Source: Fibrobacter sp. UBA4223 (GTDB lineage Bacteria > Fibrobacterota > Fibrobacteria > Fibrobacterales > Fibrobacteraceae). From it: DNA of 64,000 nt. The notes beneath the pieces were generated by a model. The model was given only the letters and a program-made list of their open reading frames with translations. It searched no databases and was not told where the DNA came from. The DNA lies in contig DFTB01000006.1 of assembly GCA_002382975.1 (NCBI GenBank), positions 186,001-250,000 on the forward strand, in the 5' to 3' direction. Shown in pieces: positions 43,506 to 52,304 of the stretch. Position 1 is the stretch's first letter. Each line of letters opens with the position of its first letter. The position numbers and the translations under genes are program-made.

Positions 43506-44840
43506 TTATGTATTTGTACCGGAATTTGGGCACGTCCGCTTAACAAAAAAGCCAAATTTTACATTTTTCAGAGAAAAGTCCCCACTATCTTGTATAAAGA
43601 CCCTTCCTTCTGTGCCGGGATTCAGCCGGTCGGCGTCTTCGCCCCTGAAATTCTTCAACGATGAAATTTTACAAAGGGACATCCCTTCGGGAGTCATAAA
43701 CTCCAAGGAATCATCCATAGAGAATTGATTCTTCACATTCACGCGGAAAGAACGGCTCTGGGCATCGTAATCCAAAATCTGGGCACAGACGCAACCCGAT
43801 GGGGCTTCCACATGGGTGGACTCGTAGTTCTGGGGCAAAGGTCCTTTCAAAAATCCCGGCATGAACCCGCGACCATCCACAAAATCCAGTGCATGGCGGG
43901 CATCCTTCAAATCTGCAGGCAAAGAATCGCCCGATTCCAGAGCATCGACAGATGCATCGATGGCCATGCGGTAGGCGCGAACCACCTGGCTCAAATAATA
44001 GACCGAACGGGTGCGGCCCTCAATCTTGAAGGAATCCAGCCCGGCACGGACCAGCTCGGGCACAACGTCCAAGGCGCACAGGTCCCGACTGCTCATGAAG
44101 TAGGTCCCCCAGGTGTCTTCGTCCAGGGCCACCGGCTGGAGTTCCGGCCGATCGGTCCGCTGTAAGAAAAATTCTCCCTCGTGTTCCTTGTAGCCTTCGC
44201 ACTGCGGGCCTTCGTTGGCGTACAGGCGATAAGGCATGCGGCAGCTGTTGTCACAAGCGCCCTGGTTGGCATCACGCCTAGTCACCCAGTTCGAAAGCAT
44301 GCAACGGCCCGACATGGCCATGCATACCGCCCCGTGGACAAAGACTTCCAGTTCCAGGTCAGGAACCCGTTCCTTGATTTCAAGGATTTCGGACAACCTA
44401 AGTTCACGACTCAAGATAATGCGGCGAACCCCCAGGTCTTTCCAGAATGAGGCGGTCAAATAGTTGGTGGTGTTGGCCTGCACAGACAAATGAACTTCGG
44501 TCTGAGGAGAAACTTTCCGAAGCCAGCCTACGAAACCGGGATCTGCCACAATCAAAGCGTCCGGTTTCAATTCTAGGGCGGCAAGCAGAGCCTTCTGGAA
44601 TGGCTCCACCTTGGTGTTCCGGGGAATCACGTTACTGGTCAAGTAGAACTTTTTTCCCTGGCCGTGAACGTAGGCAACCCCCTCTGCCAGGTCGTCCAGA
44701 TTCTTGAAACCGTTCTCCCGGGCCCGCAAAGAAAAAGCGGGCTGGCCTGCATATACAGCATCGGCCCCGTAGGCCAAGGCGTATTTCATGCGGGTCAAAT
44801 CCCCCGCCGGTGCAAGCAATTCAGGCTTCTTTACAGACAT
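43506..44840 (-). CDS. U32-family protein (TrhP/YegQ-like)
   Basis: A 444-residue protein of the peptidase U32 family. Signature features are KPELLAPAGDLTRMKYALAYGADAVYAG at the start, SVQANTTNYLTASFWKDLG, and the cysteine cluster in FVHGAVCMAMSGRCMLSNW..RDANQGACDNSCR (about 165-195), which holds an iron-sulfur cluster in related proteins. The TrhP/RlhA branch installs ho5U on tRNA or rRNA by using prephenate. The family label 'peptidase' is historical. A CTAGTAACTAG tract lies just upstream. Confidence 0.88.
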   Translation of the reverse strand: MSVKKPELLAPAGDLTRMKYALAYGADAVYAGQPAFSLRARENGFKNLDDLAEGVAYVHGQGKKFYLTSNVIPRNTKVEPFQKALLAALELKPDALIVADPGFVGWLRKVSPQTEVHLSVQANTTNYLTASFWKDLGVRRIILSRELRLSEILEIKERVPDLELEVFVHGAVCMAMSGRCMLSNWVTRRDANQGACDNSCRMPYRLYANEGPQCEGYKEHEGEFFLQRTDRPELQPVALDEDTWGTYFMSSRDLCALDVVPELVRAGLDSFKIEGRTRSVYYLSQVVRAYRMAIDASVDALESGDSLPADLKDARHALDFVDGRGFMPGFLKGPLPQNYESTHVEAPSGCVCAQILDYDAQSRSFRVNVKNQFSMDDSLEFMTPEGMSLCKISSLKNFRGEDADRLNPGTEGRVFIQDSGDFSLKNVKFGFFVKRTCPNSGTNT

Positions 44841-44899
44841 CTTGTAACCAGAAATCCTAGTAACTAGTAACTACCAACTATTAACTGCGGCGAAGCCGC
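44841..44899. repeat. Low-complexity tract (CTAGTAACTAG type) with GC hairpin
   Basis: 'cctagtaactagtaactaccaactattaact' is followed by the palindrome gcggcgaagccgc, between the Wzi-like and U32 genes. Confidence 0.5.
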
Positions 44900-46474
44900 C
44901 TACCACTTGAACCCGGCCCTCAGGTAAACCTTCTTGTCGTCGAACAAGGTCACTTCGCCAAGGAAGCTCACGAACTGTCCTTCGTAGCTCAGGGCAGGCG
45001 TCAGGGAGTAAAGCATTTCCGCACCGTCCAGATACTTCTTGTGGATCTTCATGTGGTTGTGAAGAGGAGTAGTATCGTTTATGGCGCTGCCGTAGTCCGT
45101 GCCCTTCCAGAACCAGGTGTTCCGGATTCCTGCAAAGATGTGGTTATCCAAGCGGGCAAAGACGCTCCAATCTACCGTGCGGCTGTTGGGGCCGGCCTGG
45201 TTCCCGAGAGGGTAACCCAGGTGGGCCATCTGGGCCGTATTCTTTTCGAAGTGTCCATACACATAGGGCTCTATGCGGGCGTATTCCGCAATGGTTCCCA
45301 ATTCAAGCTTATGGCCCTTGAAATAAAAGTCGTGACCCGCCTGCAAGCCAGCCATCCAGGCCCACTTGGCCTCGATGTTATCATTTTTGACCAGGCTCAC
45401 CGGGCTTTCCATGTCATCCAGGAAAAATTCCGTATAGACACGCATGAACTGGAACAGGCGGTAGTTCAAGTCAAAAGCCAGAGCGCCGTTGTTGCTGTTT
45501 TCGGAATAGTTTCCCTTTTCCATAAACAAGGGCGCCGTCGGCACAAAGAGCCAAGGCTTCATGTTGTCGTAAAGCACCGTCAGTTCGCTGATGCCGATGG
45601 TGGCATCCCCTACGGCCAGTTCGTAACGATGGCCGAACAGGTTTCGCGTGTCGTCCTTGTTTTTCATGCTCATGCTGTTGTTGTAAACACGCAAGTCCGC
45701 ATAAAAGCTGATAACGCGCAAGGGGCCAAACCGCATGTCCATGGCAAGCATGTTGTACGGGAGAGCAAACTGGTTCAGGGTCAGGTTGTTATAATAACCG
45801 GGTCCCCAGTGCATCACGTCGCGTCCCAGATCAATGCGCAGCCAATCGTAATTGAATCCGAAATGAGTGCGGTAGCGGGCGTAGCTCGCATACTCCACGC
45901 CCGAATTATTTTCTTCTTTCTGGACCTCTACAAACTCCCGGTCAAAAGACTTTGGCGTCGCCGCCGTGTGGGACTCGTCATAGATGCGGGCGTCCAGCAC
46001 AAAGTCCACGGAGTCCGCATATCCACGCATGTAGATGCCGCCGTCAATTCCAGGCCAAATAGTATCGCCAAGGGATTCTCCCCCACGATAGTCGATACCG
46101 CCCACCACGCTGGTGGCTAGCGCTATACGGGGGGCACGAGCACGACAAGAATCCAAGTACGCCGCAGAATCAGTACCCAAATGTCCAGAAATCATCGCAC
46201 CGCAAGCATTATCGTAATACAGCAGGGCGTTGCGTTCCGTCTTCACGAAGTTCTTCTGGAATGTCGTATCCCGGCGGGGGTACGCAAAAGACTGGGGCAT
46301 GTCCCCCGTGGTCAAGCGGTGGTACTCGAAAAGGAGCGGTGCCGTTTCCAGCATCTTCAAGTTGCTGTGGCGGTCGGACCCGAGCACGGGAGATGCAGCC
46401 CACGCTACCCCGGCGGTTGCCGTCAACAACGCAACCCCAATAAAAGACCGCTTAATGTTTTTCAAGAACATCAA
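44900..46474 (-). CDS. Wzi-like capsule-assembly barrel protein
   Basis: A 524-residue outer-membrane protein. Signal peptide to about residue 26 (AWA). The signature region WLRIDLGRDVMHWGPGYYNNLTLNQ (about 208-232) matches the Wzi/capsule-assembly family, followed by many alternating barrel strands and a terminal strand KKVYLRAGFKW. Wzi proteins hold capsular polysaccharide at the surface. No other capsule genes are in the window. It follows the Ser-linker lipoprotein by 10 bp. Confidence 0.78.
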   Translation of the reverse strand: MMFLKNIKRSFIGVALLTATAGVAWAASPVLGSDRHSNLKMLETAPLLFEYHRLTTGDMPQSFAYPRRDTTFQKNFVKTERNALLYYDNACGAMISGHLGTDSAAYLDSCRARAPRIALATSVVGGIDYRGGESLGDTIWPGIDGGIYMRGYADSVDFVLDARIYDESHTAATPKSFDREFVEVQKEENNSGVEYASYARYRTHFGFNYDWLRIDLGRDVMHWGPGYYNNLTLNQFALPYNMLAMDMRFGPLRVISFYADLRVYNNSMSMKNKDDTRNLFGHRYELAVGDATIGISELTVLYDNMKPWLFVPTAPLFMEKGNYSENSNNGALAFDLNYRLFQFMRVYTEFFLDDMESPVSLVKNDNIEAKWAWMAGLQAGHDFYFKGHKLELGTIAEYARIEPYVYGHFEKNTAQMAHLGYPLGNQAGPNSRTVDWSVFARLDNHIFAGIRNTWFWKGTDYGSAINDTTPLHNHMKIHKKYLDGAEMLYSLTPALSYEGQFVSFLGEVTLFDDKKVYLRAGFKW

Positions 46475-46484
46475 CTATCGAGTC

Positions 46485-47675
46485 TTATTCTTCGTAAATA
46501 GGTACTTCCCACGCCTTAGGCATTGCAGGAGAGCACTTGTCCGAATGATTGTAGGTAAAGCCCTTTTCAGAGACGCCTGTCACATTTCCCTTAATGGCGC
46601 TAGCGCACTTGCGTTCGTCGGCCTTAAGCATCTTTTCAACCTTCAAGAGCAGCACGTCACCATAAACATCCCAGGCTCCAGACTTGTTCTCGTTCATGCC
46701 GGCATTAGCAACCAGGGTGTACTGCATAGGGGCCTTCAAGTTGAATTCCCAATCCGTGTTGGTAGACTTGTCCAAGGTAGCCCAGTCACCCTTCAAAGAG
46801 GCCACGTCCACGTCGGAGTACTTGAAATCGGACTTGACGCACTTGGAATTACCACGGATCGAATCCATGGACGTCGTAACCTGGCGAGTCATCATGGCCA
46901 GGTCTGCACCGGTGGCAAACTTGGACACAAAGAAGGTGTAGCCCCTGTAGGTATCCACATAACCGGCATTCCAGGACACCGTATCCTTGCCTACGACACG
47001 TTCCATAATGTAACGGCCCTTGTAGAAGCTATAGACCTGAGTCGTATCGTTGCCAGCAACTGTGCAAGCCAGGCGCTTTTTCTCAAAGTTTGCGGCATCG
47101 GTGACCAAAGACTGGTCAGCCTTCAACTGTTCCACCTCAGCCTCGGCAAAATCACCCTTATCCACACGATACATCAGCTTGTCGCCGTTCACGATAAACG
47201 ACAGTTCCATATCCTTCGAGGACTTCATGATATCCTTCAGGATCTTGTTGGTGGCGATTTTTTCGTCCAAGACCAGGGGATCCATGGTGTTGGAAGAATT
47301 CATCTTGATAATGCCATCCTTGAAATCAGACATAATCAACAACAGAGCCAGGTGCGGATTGCCGTTGGACTCATCGATTCCCCAGAGGGAGAACATACCG
47401 TTCTTGGAGCCGGTGCCCAAGTGGAATGTTTCACCCTTGATTTTTACGAGGTAGTACTTTTTAAGGTCATCCAGGGTTGCTGCCCTCGCCCCTTCGGGCC
47501 AGGTGGGATCCTTGTATTCCGCCGAAGAAGAAGACACATCCGTAGAATCTTCTACGCTAGAAGAGGATTCATCCGTCTCCTGGTCCACATTATTACCGGA
47601 ACTGCTATCATCGCCGCAGGCAGCGAAGAAAAGGGCCAAGGCAAAGCCGCCAGCCAACAAAAAAGACTTCTTCAT
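46485..47675 (-). CDS. Hypothetical lipoprotein with Ser linker
   Basis: A 396-residue protein from the ATG at 47673-47675, chosen because it gives a clean lipoprotein signal (lipobox FFAAC, Cys20) and has GCGAGG upstream. After the cysteine comes GDDSSSG and a short Asp/Ser linker (SSSSVEDSTDVSSSS). The globular part starts at PTWPEGARAATLDDLKKYYLVK and contains paired cysteines (LACTVAG, NSKCVKSD, KCASAIKG, KCSPAMP). No family recognised. Ten bp upstream of the Wzi-like gene, so a shared surface role is likely. Confidence 0.68.
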   Translation of the reverse strand: MKKSFLLAGGFALALFFAACGDDSSSGNNVDQETDESSSSVEDSTDVSSSSAEYKDPTWPEGARAATLDDLKKYYLVKIKGETFHLGTGSKNGMFSLWGIDESNGNPHLALLLIMSDFKDGIIKMNSSNTMDPLVLDEKIATNKILKDIMKSSKDMELSFIVNGDKLMYRVDKGDFAEAEVEQLKADQSLVTDAANFEKKRLACTVAGNDTTQVYSFYKGRYIMERVVGKDTVSWNAGYVDTYRGYTFFVSKFATGADLAMMTRQVTTSMDSIRGNSKCVKSDFKYSDVDVASLKGDWATLDKSTNTDWEFNLKAPMQYTLVANAGMNENKSGAWDVYGDVLLLKVEKMLKADERKCASAIKGNVTGVSEKGFTYNHSDKCSPAMPKAWEVPIYEE

Positions 47676-47773
47676 AAAAACCTCGCTTTTTGCATAAAGA
47701 TAAACACTAAACAAAAAAGGGAGGGCGAAGCTCCCTTAAAACAAGCCGAAAAAAAGGCCAAAATCGGCAAAAA

Positions 47774-49264
47774 TCAGCTTTCCAGCAGGTAACGGATGTC
47801 CTCGACGCGACGTTTGAGGCCTGCATCCTTGGAGAGCTGTTCCACGATGGAATTGATGGACGAAATCACCGTAGAATAATCCCTGTGGAAAGCCTCACCG
47901 ATGTTCTTGAGGGATTCCGTCGTAAGTTCCCGGCACAGGTACATGGCCACCTTCCGCGGGATAGACGCTCCTGCGTCTTGCCGCTTGGAGCAGAGCACCC
48001 GAGGCTCGACGGAAAACTCGGCGGCAACGGACTCCAGGATGTTATCCACCGTAAGGACGGTGTTCGCACCGGACTTGGGCGCCGAATGCATCCGCTTCAC
48101 GTTGGCAAGGTTCAGTTCCACGTTATTGAGCACATGCATGGCCCGAAGCCAGTTCATGAGACCTTCGATAATGCGAACGTTCGCCCTGGGCTGGATTGCC
48201 AGGTAACGACAGATTTCTTCGCGGTCGGATTCCACAAAGGGGATTCCTTCGGACATCTTGCGGATAAGGGCCATACGGGTGTTGAAGTCCGGCTCTGCAA
48301 GCCCTACGCCCACACAGTTTTCCAGCGGGTTCAGCAGGTCTGCCGTCAGTTCGTGGGACAGGGAATTCTTCTCGGGCTTTTCGCCTGCCGAAAGCTTCTT
48401 GAACTTGGAAGGATGGCAGTCGCAGCTGAGCACCACCTGACGGCCCATGCGGCTCATGTACTTGATGAGCATGGACAGGCGTTCCTGACTCTTGAGGCCG
48501 TTCTTCAAAAGCTGGATGTCATCAAGCAAGAGGACATCGCAATGCTCGTAAATGTCCGAAAATTTTTGCTTGAGCTCGTTTACTTTTCCCCAATCCTTAA
48601 TCTTGGCGGCATCGCCTATGGCCGAATAATCCCGCAAAAAATCATAAGCTTGACGGTAAAGGATTCTAAGTTCCGGACGAGTCTTCTGAAGGCTTGCCGC
48701 AATGGACTGGAGCAGGTGGGTCTTGCCAAGGCCCGGAGCCCCATAAACCAGAAGCAAATTCATGGCCGCATCGCCCGGATGCTCCACGATGGTCTGGCAG
48801 GCCTTGAGGGCCGTAAAGTTGCATTCCCCTTCGATAAAATTATCGAAGGTGTACTTTTCGTACAAATTAAGATTTTCTTTCGGTTTCTTAGCAGACTGGG
48901 GAGCAGATGCCCGAGCCTTGGAAGCGAGAATACGGCGCTCCACCTCTTTGGATATCTGGACCGCCGTGGCCGAGGGGGCAGCATCGGCAGGGGTTTCATT
49001 CAACACGCGGACCTTGTAATCCACAAAGTCACTGCCATATACAGAGGCAAAAGTCTTGCGGAGCAAGGCGCCATAATGGCTGTTGAGCCAAGTCTCCCTG
49101 AAGCTGTCGGGAACCGTCAAACAGACATAACCTTCACAAAATCCATCAAAACCAACGGCATCAAAAAAAGCGGCGCCAAACTCGGAGCATTCCTCGCGGA
49201 CAAGGGCCATGGCCCGCGCCCAGGGGGAGCTGTTTTCATCTAATAAATAAGCAATGTTATCCAC
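47774..49264 (-). CDS. dnaA: Chromosomal replication initiator DnaA
   Basis: A 496-residue DnaA. Domain I (about 1-90), a linker, AAA+ domain III with Walker A GAPGLGKTH (175-183) and Walker B LLLDDIQ (245-251), and domain IV with VAMYLCRELTTESLKNIGEAFHRDYSTVISSI. The domain IV signature differs slightly from the usual GxRDHxTV (HRDYSTV). The start is a GTG at 49262-49264 that lies inside a perfect DnaA box, so DnaA bound there would block its own start. dnaN and recF are not adjacent. Confidence 0.96.
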   Translation of the reverse strand: MDNIAYLLDENSSPWARAMALVREECSEFGAAFFDAVGFDGFCEGYVCLTVPDSFRETWLNSHYGALLRKTFASVYGSDFVDYKVRVLNETPADAAPSATAVQISKEVERRILASKARASAPQSAKKPKENLNLYEKYTFDNFIEGECNFTALKACQTIVEHPGDAAMNLLLVYGAPGLGKTHLLQSIAASLQKTRPELRILYRQAYDFLRDYSAIGDAAKIKDWGKVNELKQKFSDIYEHCDVLLLDDIQLLKNGLKSQERLSMLIKYMSRMGRQVVLSCDCHPSKFKKLSAGEKPEKNSLSHELTADLLNPLENCVGVGLAEPDFNTRMALIRKMSEGIPFVESDREEICRYLAIQPRANVRIIEGLMNWLRAMHVLNNVELNLANVKRMHSAPKSGANTVLTVDNILESVAAEFSVEPRVLCSKRQDAGASIPRKVAMYLCRELTTESLKNIGEAFHRDYSTVISSINSIVEQLSKDAGLKRRVEDIRYLLES

Positions 49265-49562
49265 AGTTTTCCAAACACAAAAAGAGGGTCAAACAAAATC
49301 GTTCACCAAAATTAAATAAAACATACGAAAAAGAGATTTTTCGCTGAAATTTTTTCAAAAACCGCCGTTTTCCGCTTAAAAAGGGCAATTTTTTGTTATG
49401 CCCCGTCTATGTCCGTTTCTCTCCGAAAAACACCCTTTTTACACCCTTGATAATCAAAACCACATCCCTATGGTTTTCACAAGTTATCAACATATTTTTT
49501 TTCAGAGATGTCTTGACAAAAAAAAATAGAGATTAGGATCTAGGATCTAGAGATTAGAGTAA
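49257..49562. other. Candidate origin of replication (oriC) upstream of dnaA
   Basis: The 306-bp gap upstream of dnaA is very A+T-rich with long A and T runs. It has a perfect DnaA box TTATCCACA (49257-49265) and a one-mismatch box TTATCAACA (49484-49492). No protein-coding frame is supported. A TAGGATCTAGG-type tract (49529-49560) closes it. More boxes would be needed for confidence. Confidence 0.45.
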
Positions 49563-49570
49563 AAAATCAA

Positions 49571-50008
49571 TCACTGGTCTCTAAATAGTTCTTCTAGGGA
49601 ATCAGAACTTTCGCAGGCGAGCGCCTGAGACTTCCACGCAGGATTGAGCAGCAACTTCGCTACACCCGCAATGGCAACCGTATGGGCTGTAGCCGATTCC
49701 GCCGGGGACAAGAGTAGGCACAGGAACTGTGCCGTTTCTCCGCGGGGAGTAGAAACGCCCTGAATTTCGGGAGCGACGGCAAATGCCATCAGGGGCGATT
49801 CAAGCCCAGAAATTCTCGTATGGGGCAACAGAAGGCCAGACCCCATGTAGATTCCCTCCCCTATCCGCTTTTCGACGGCCTTCCAGGCGGACAGGGCATC
49901 AAAGGGAACGCCCGCATTCACAAGGCCCTCAAAGGCAAAACCCAGCGCCTTCTGGAAAGCAACCGGTTCCTTATAGACTTGCGTATAAGCGGGGATCAGG
50001 GAACTCAA
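49571..50008 (-). CDS. PTS EIIA domain protein (fructose/nitrogen type)
   Basis: A 145-residue stand-alone EIIA of the mannitol/fructose-PtsN class. The phosphorylated His is His63 in GLLLPHTRISGL. It uses a TTG start overlapping the TGA of the sugar-kinase gene (TTGA at 50005-50008), so translation depends on that gene. No EIIB/EIIC permease, HPr or EI gene is nearby, so a regulatory role (PtsN-like) is more likely than sugar transport. Confidence 0.8.
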   Translation of the reverse strand: MSSLIPAYTQVYKEPVAFQKALGFAFEGLVNAGVPFDALSAWKAVEKRIGEGIYMGSGLLLPHTRISGLESPLMAFAVAPEIQGVSTPRGETAQFLCLLLSPAESATAHTVAIAGVAKLLLNPAWKSQALACESSDSLEELFRDQ

Positions 50009-51021
50009 AGGAGAACGCGCTCCATAAAGGAGAACACCTGGGAATCCGTGGCCTTGGCGATGTTTCGGAATTCCGAGAAAACAGAACGCAGCTGTTTCTT
50101 GCCAGGCTCAATATACTGCTCGAACTTCTGGATACCCTTGGTCTTGGATAGGAAGCAATAGGCACCCAGGGCTTGCATCACGCGCTGGAGGCTTGCATGG
50201 ATAAAGCTTTCCCAGGCATCTTCCTTGGTGTAGATCTTTGCGCCCTTGTACTGGAACCGCCAGTACTCAAAGAAGTCCTTCACCATGTCTAACGGCAGAC
50301 CCACGTAGGGGTCCCAAAGGAGGGACGCAATGTCGTAGAACATGGAACCGCGGCGCGCCCCCTGGTAATCCACGAACACGATTTCGGAGTTGGGGCGGAT
50401 CATGATGTTCTGGCTCTGGAAATCCCGGTGCATCAGCACCTTGGTCTGAGCATCTACGGAAACCGCCAGGAGGGAATAGAAATTACGGACGTAGTCGGGA
50501 ATGTCGTCGATTCCGCAGTGGGCCTTCAGGTAATTATCGGTGAAGTAATCCGTTTCCCACTTGAGGGCGGCAAAGTCAAAGCGGCGAAGCCACAGGTCCG
50601 TGTGGGAACTGAACAGGGACTGGGAGGCATTCTGCCAGCGAATCAGTGCCTCGATAACTTCGGGGTAGAGAATGCGGACACTGCCGGACTGGGGCTTGTC
50701 GGGAGACACGTCGTCCAGAAGGCGGCGATTTCCCAGATCCTCTTGCAAAATCTGGGCGGAATTTTCGTCGACGCTGAACAACTTCGGTACCGGAAGGCCT
50801 TCTGCCTTGAACACCTGGGAATATTCCACGAACTTCTTGAAATCGTCGTTTACTTCGGCGGACACCTGCAGCACGGAGGAACGCTCGCCAGAAGAAATCC
50901 GGTAGTAGCGGCGGCCCGAGCCCGCCCCAGCGATGGATTCTACAGAAAAATCATCGGCATAGCCATGGGAGCCGAGATAGCCCTTAATCTTTTCGGAAAT
51001 TTTCAATTCTTCACCATTCAT
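50005..51021 (-). CDS. AmgK-like sugar kinase (APH fold)
   Basis: A 338-residue aminoglycoside-phosphotransferase-fold kinase. The ATP loop region has IAGAGSGRRYYRI. The catalytic motif is MHRDFQSQNIMI (Asp200, Asn205) and the metal motif VDYQGARRGSMFYDIASLLWDPYV (Asp218). The RDFQSQN/YQGA-GP-YDxASLL pattern matches AmgK, the anomeric MurNAc/GlcNAc kinase of cell-wall recycling. No MurU gene is adjacent, so substrate is not proven. Its stop overlaps the EIIA start. Confidence 0.78.
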   Translation of the reverse strand: MNGEELKISEKIKGYLGSHGYADDFSVESIAGAGSGRRYYRISSGERSSVLQVSAEVNDDFKKFVEYSQVFKAEGLPVPKLFSVDENSAQILQEDLGNRRLLDDVSPDKPQSGSVRILYPEVIEALIRWQNASQSLFSSHTDLWLRRFDFAALKWETDYFTDNYLKAHCGIDDIPDYVRNFYSLLAVSVDAQTKVLMHRDFQSQNIMIRPNSEIVFVDYQGARRGSMFYDIASLLWDPYVGLPLDMVKDFFEYWRFQYKGAKIYTKEDAWESFIHASLQRVMQALGAYCFLSKTKGIQKFEQYIEPGKKQLRSVFSEFRNIAKATDSQVFSFMERVLL

Positions 51022-51079
51022 GGTATAGAATATACTTTATCCCGAGGAAAAAAGCCAATAATTATTATGAAAAAAGGTT

Positions 51080-51121
51080 CTTTTCCCTAGCCCCTAGATC
51101 CTAACCCCTAGACCCTAACCC
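51080..51121. repeat. Low-complexity tract (CCCCTAGATCCTA type)
   Basis: 'cctagcccctagatcctaacccctagaccctaacccc' enters the 3' end of the radical SAM gene, whose stop is within it. Confidence 0.55.
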
Positions 51122-52286
51122 CAATCTCTTCGTCCGTCAGGTAGCAAGCAGGGTCTTCGGCCCAGAAGTCGCCGGTCACGGCCTCGGCGCGGGTGCGGAA
51201 GTTGCCGTTGCACAGGTTCAGATAGGCGCACTTGGGGCAGCGGCCCTTCAGAAGGGGTTTGCGGTCCTTGAGGCCCGCCATAATGGGGTTGCTCAGGTCG
51301 GTCCAGATTTCACCGAAGGGGCGTTCCCGCACGTTCCCCAGGGAGATGTACTGGGTGAACTGGTCGGGGTGGACATTCCCTACACTGTCGATGTTTCCGA
51401 AGGCCATGCCGCTACGGTTCCCGCCGTTGCTCTGGATGAGTTTCAGCACGCGTTCCCCGAGGACGGGGTCTTTTTCCTTCATCTTGAGGTATAGGTAGAC
51501 GGCGTCGGCGTGGTTATCCACCGTGAGGATTTCCTTGTTGATGCCCCGGGCCTTGAAATCCAGGGTGCGTCTGATAATCAGGTCCATGACCTGGCGGCTC
51601 TCTTCGTGGCTCAGGTCCCGCTCCACCATAGCAGAGCCACGACCGCTGTAGACCAAGTGGTAGAAGCACACCCGATCAATATTTTCCTGTTCCAGCAAAT
51701 CGAAGATGGAATCCAGGTCCTGGAAATTGTCACGGGTGATGGTAAAGCGAAGCCCCACCTTTTGCCCAGTGGCCACGCAGTTGCGGATGCCCCGGAGCGC
51801 CATCTGGTATGCTCCCGGCTTACCGCGGAACTTGTCGTGAGTGGCTTCGCAACCGTCCAGGCTGATGCCCACGTACCCTACGCCCATGTCCTTCAGGCGT
51901 TTTGCGGTGTCTTCGTCGATGCGGGTGCCGTTGGTGCTGATGGTTGGGCGGATTCCCTTGCCGGCGGCATAATTCGCCAGTTCAAAGAAGTCCGGCCGCA
52001 ACAGAGGTTCGCCACCGCTGAACAAGATGACGGGAACGTTGAAATCGGCAAGCTGGTCGATGAGGGCAAGGCCTTCTTCGTGGGTCAGTTCGTTCTGATA
52101 CTTGATGGCCTCGGAACGGGCGTAACAGTGGACGCAGTTCAGGTTGCAAGTCTTGGTGCAGTTCCAGACCACCACAGGTCCACGACCTTCGCTCACCCCG
52201 TTCCGGGACTTGTGGGCGTGAGGCGTATAGCGGAGCGTGTCGCCGAAATTCGGCACATCCATCAACAGCTTGGTAATGCTAATCAT
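51108..52286 (-). CDS. Radical SAM/SPASM protein of the NirJ/AhbC/AhbD type
   Basis: A 392-residue radical SAM enzyme. The start and cluster motif GPVVVWNCTKTCNLNCVHCYARS (Cys47, Cys51, Cys54) and FSGGEPLLRPDF are those of NirJ/AhbC/AhbD proteins of alternative haem or haem d1 synthesis. The C-terminal SPASM-like cysteines (GRCPKCAYLNLCNGNFRTRAE, DPACYL) carry a second cluster. No other haem gene is adjacent, so the branch and substrate are open. A TACATTTC box ends 5 nt before the ATG. Confidence 0.82.
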   Translation of the reverse strand: MISITKLLMDVPNFGDTLRYTPHAHKSRNGVSEGRGPVVVWNCTKTCNLNCVHCYARSEAIKYQNELTHEEGLALIDQLADFNVPVILFSGGEPLLRPDFFELANYAAGKGIRPTISTNGTRIDEDTAKRLKDMGVGYVGISLDGCEATHDKFRGKPGAYQMALRGIRNCVATGQKVGLRFTITRDNFQDLDSIFDLLEQENIDRVCFYHLVYSGRGSAMVERDLSHEESRQVMDLIIRRTLDFKARGINKEILTVDNHADAVYLYLKMKEKDPVLGERVLKLIQSNGGNRSGMAFGNIDSVGNVHPDQFTQYISLGNVRERPFGEIWTDLSNPIMAGLKDRKPLLKGRCPKCAYLNLCNGNFRTRAEAVTGDFWAEDPACYLTDEEIGVRV

Positions 52287-52291
52287 GGGGC

Positions 52292-52299
52292 GAAATGTA
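52292..52299 (-). promoter_or_regulatory. TACATTTC promoter box ahead of the radical SAM gene
   Basis: TTTTC-TACATTTC, 5 nt from the ATG, predicting a leaderless message. Confidence 0.45.
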
Positions 52300-52304
52300 G
52301 AAAA

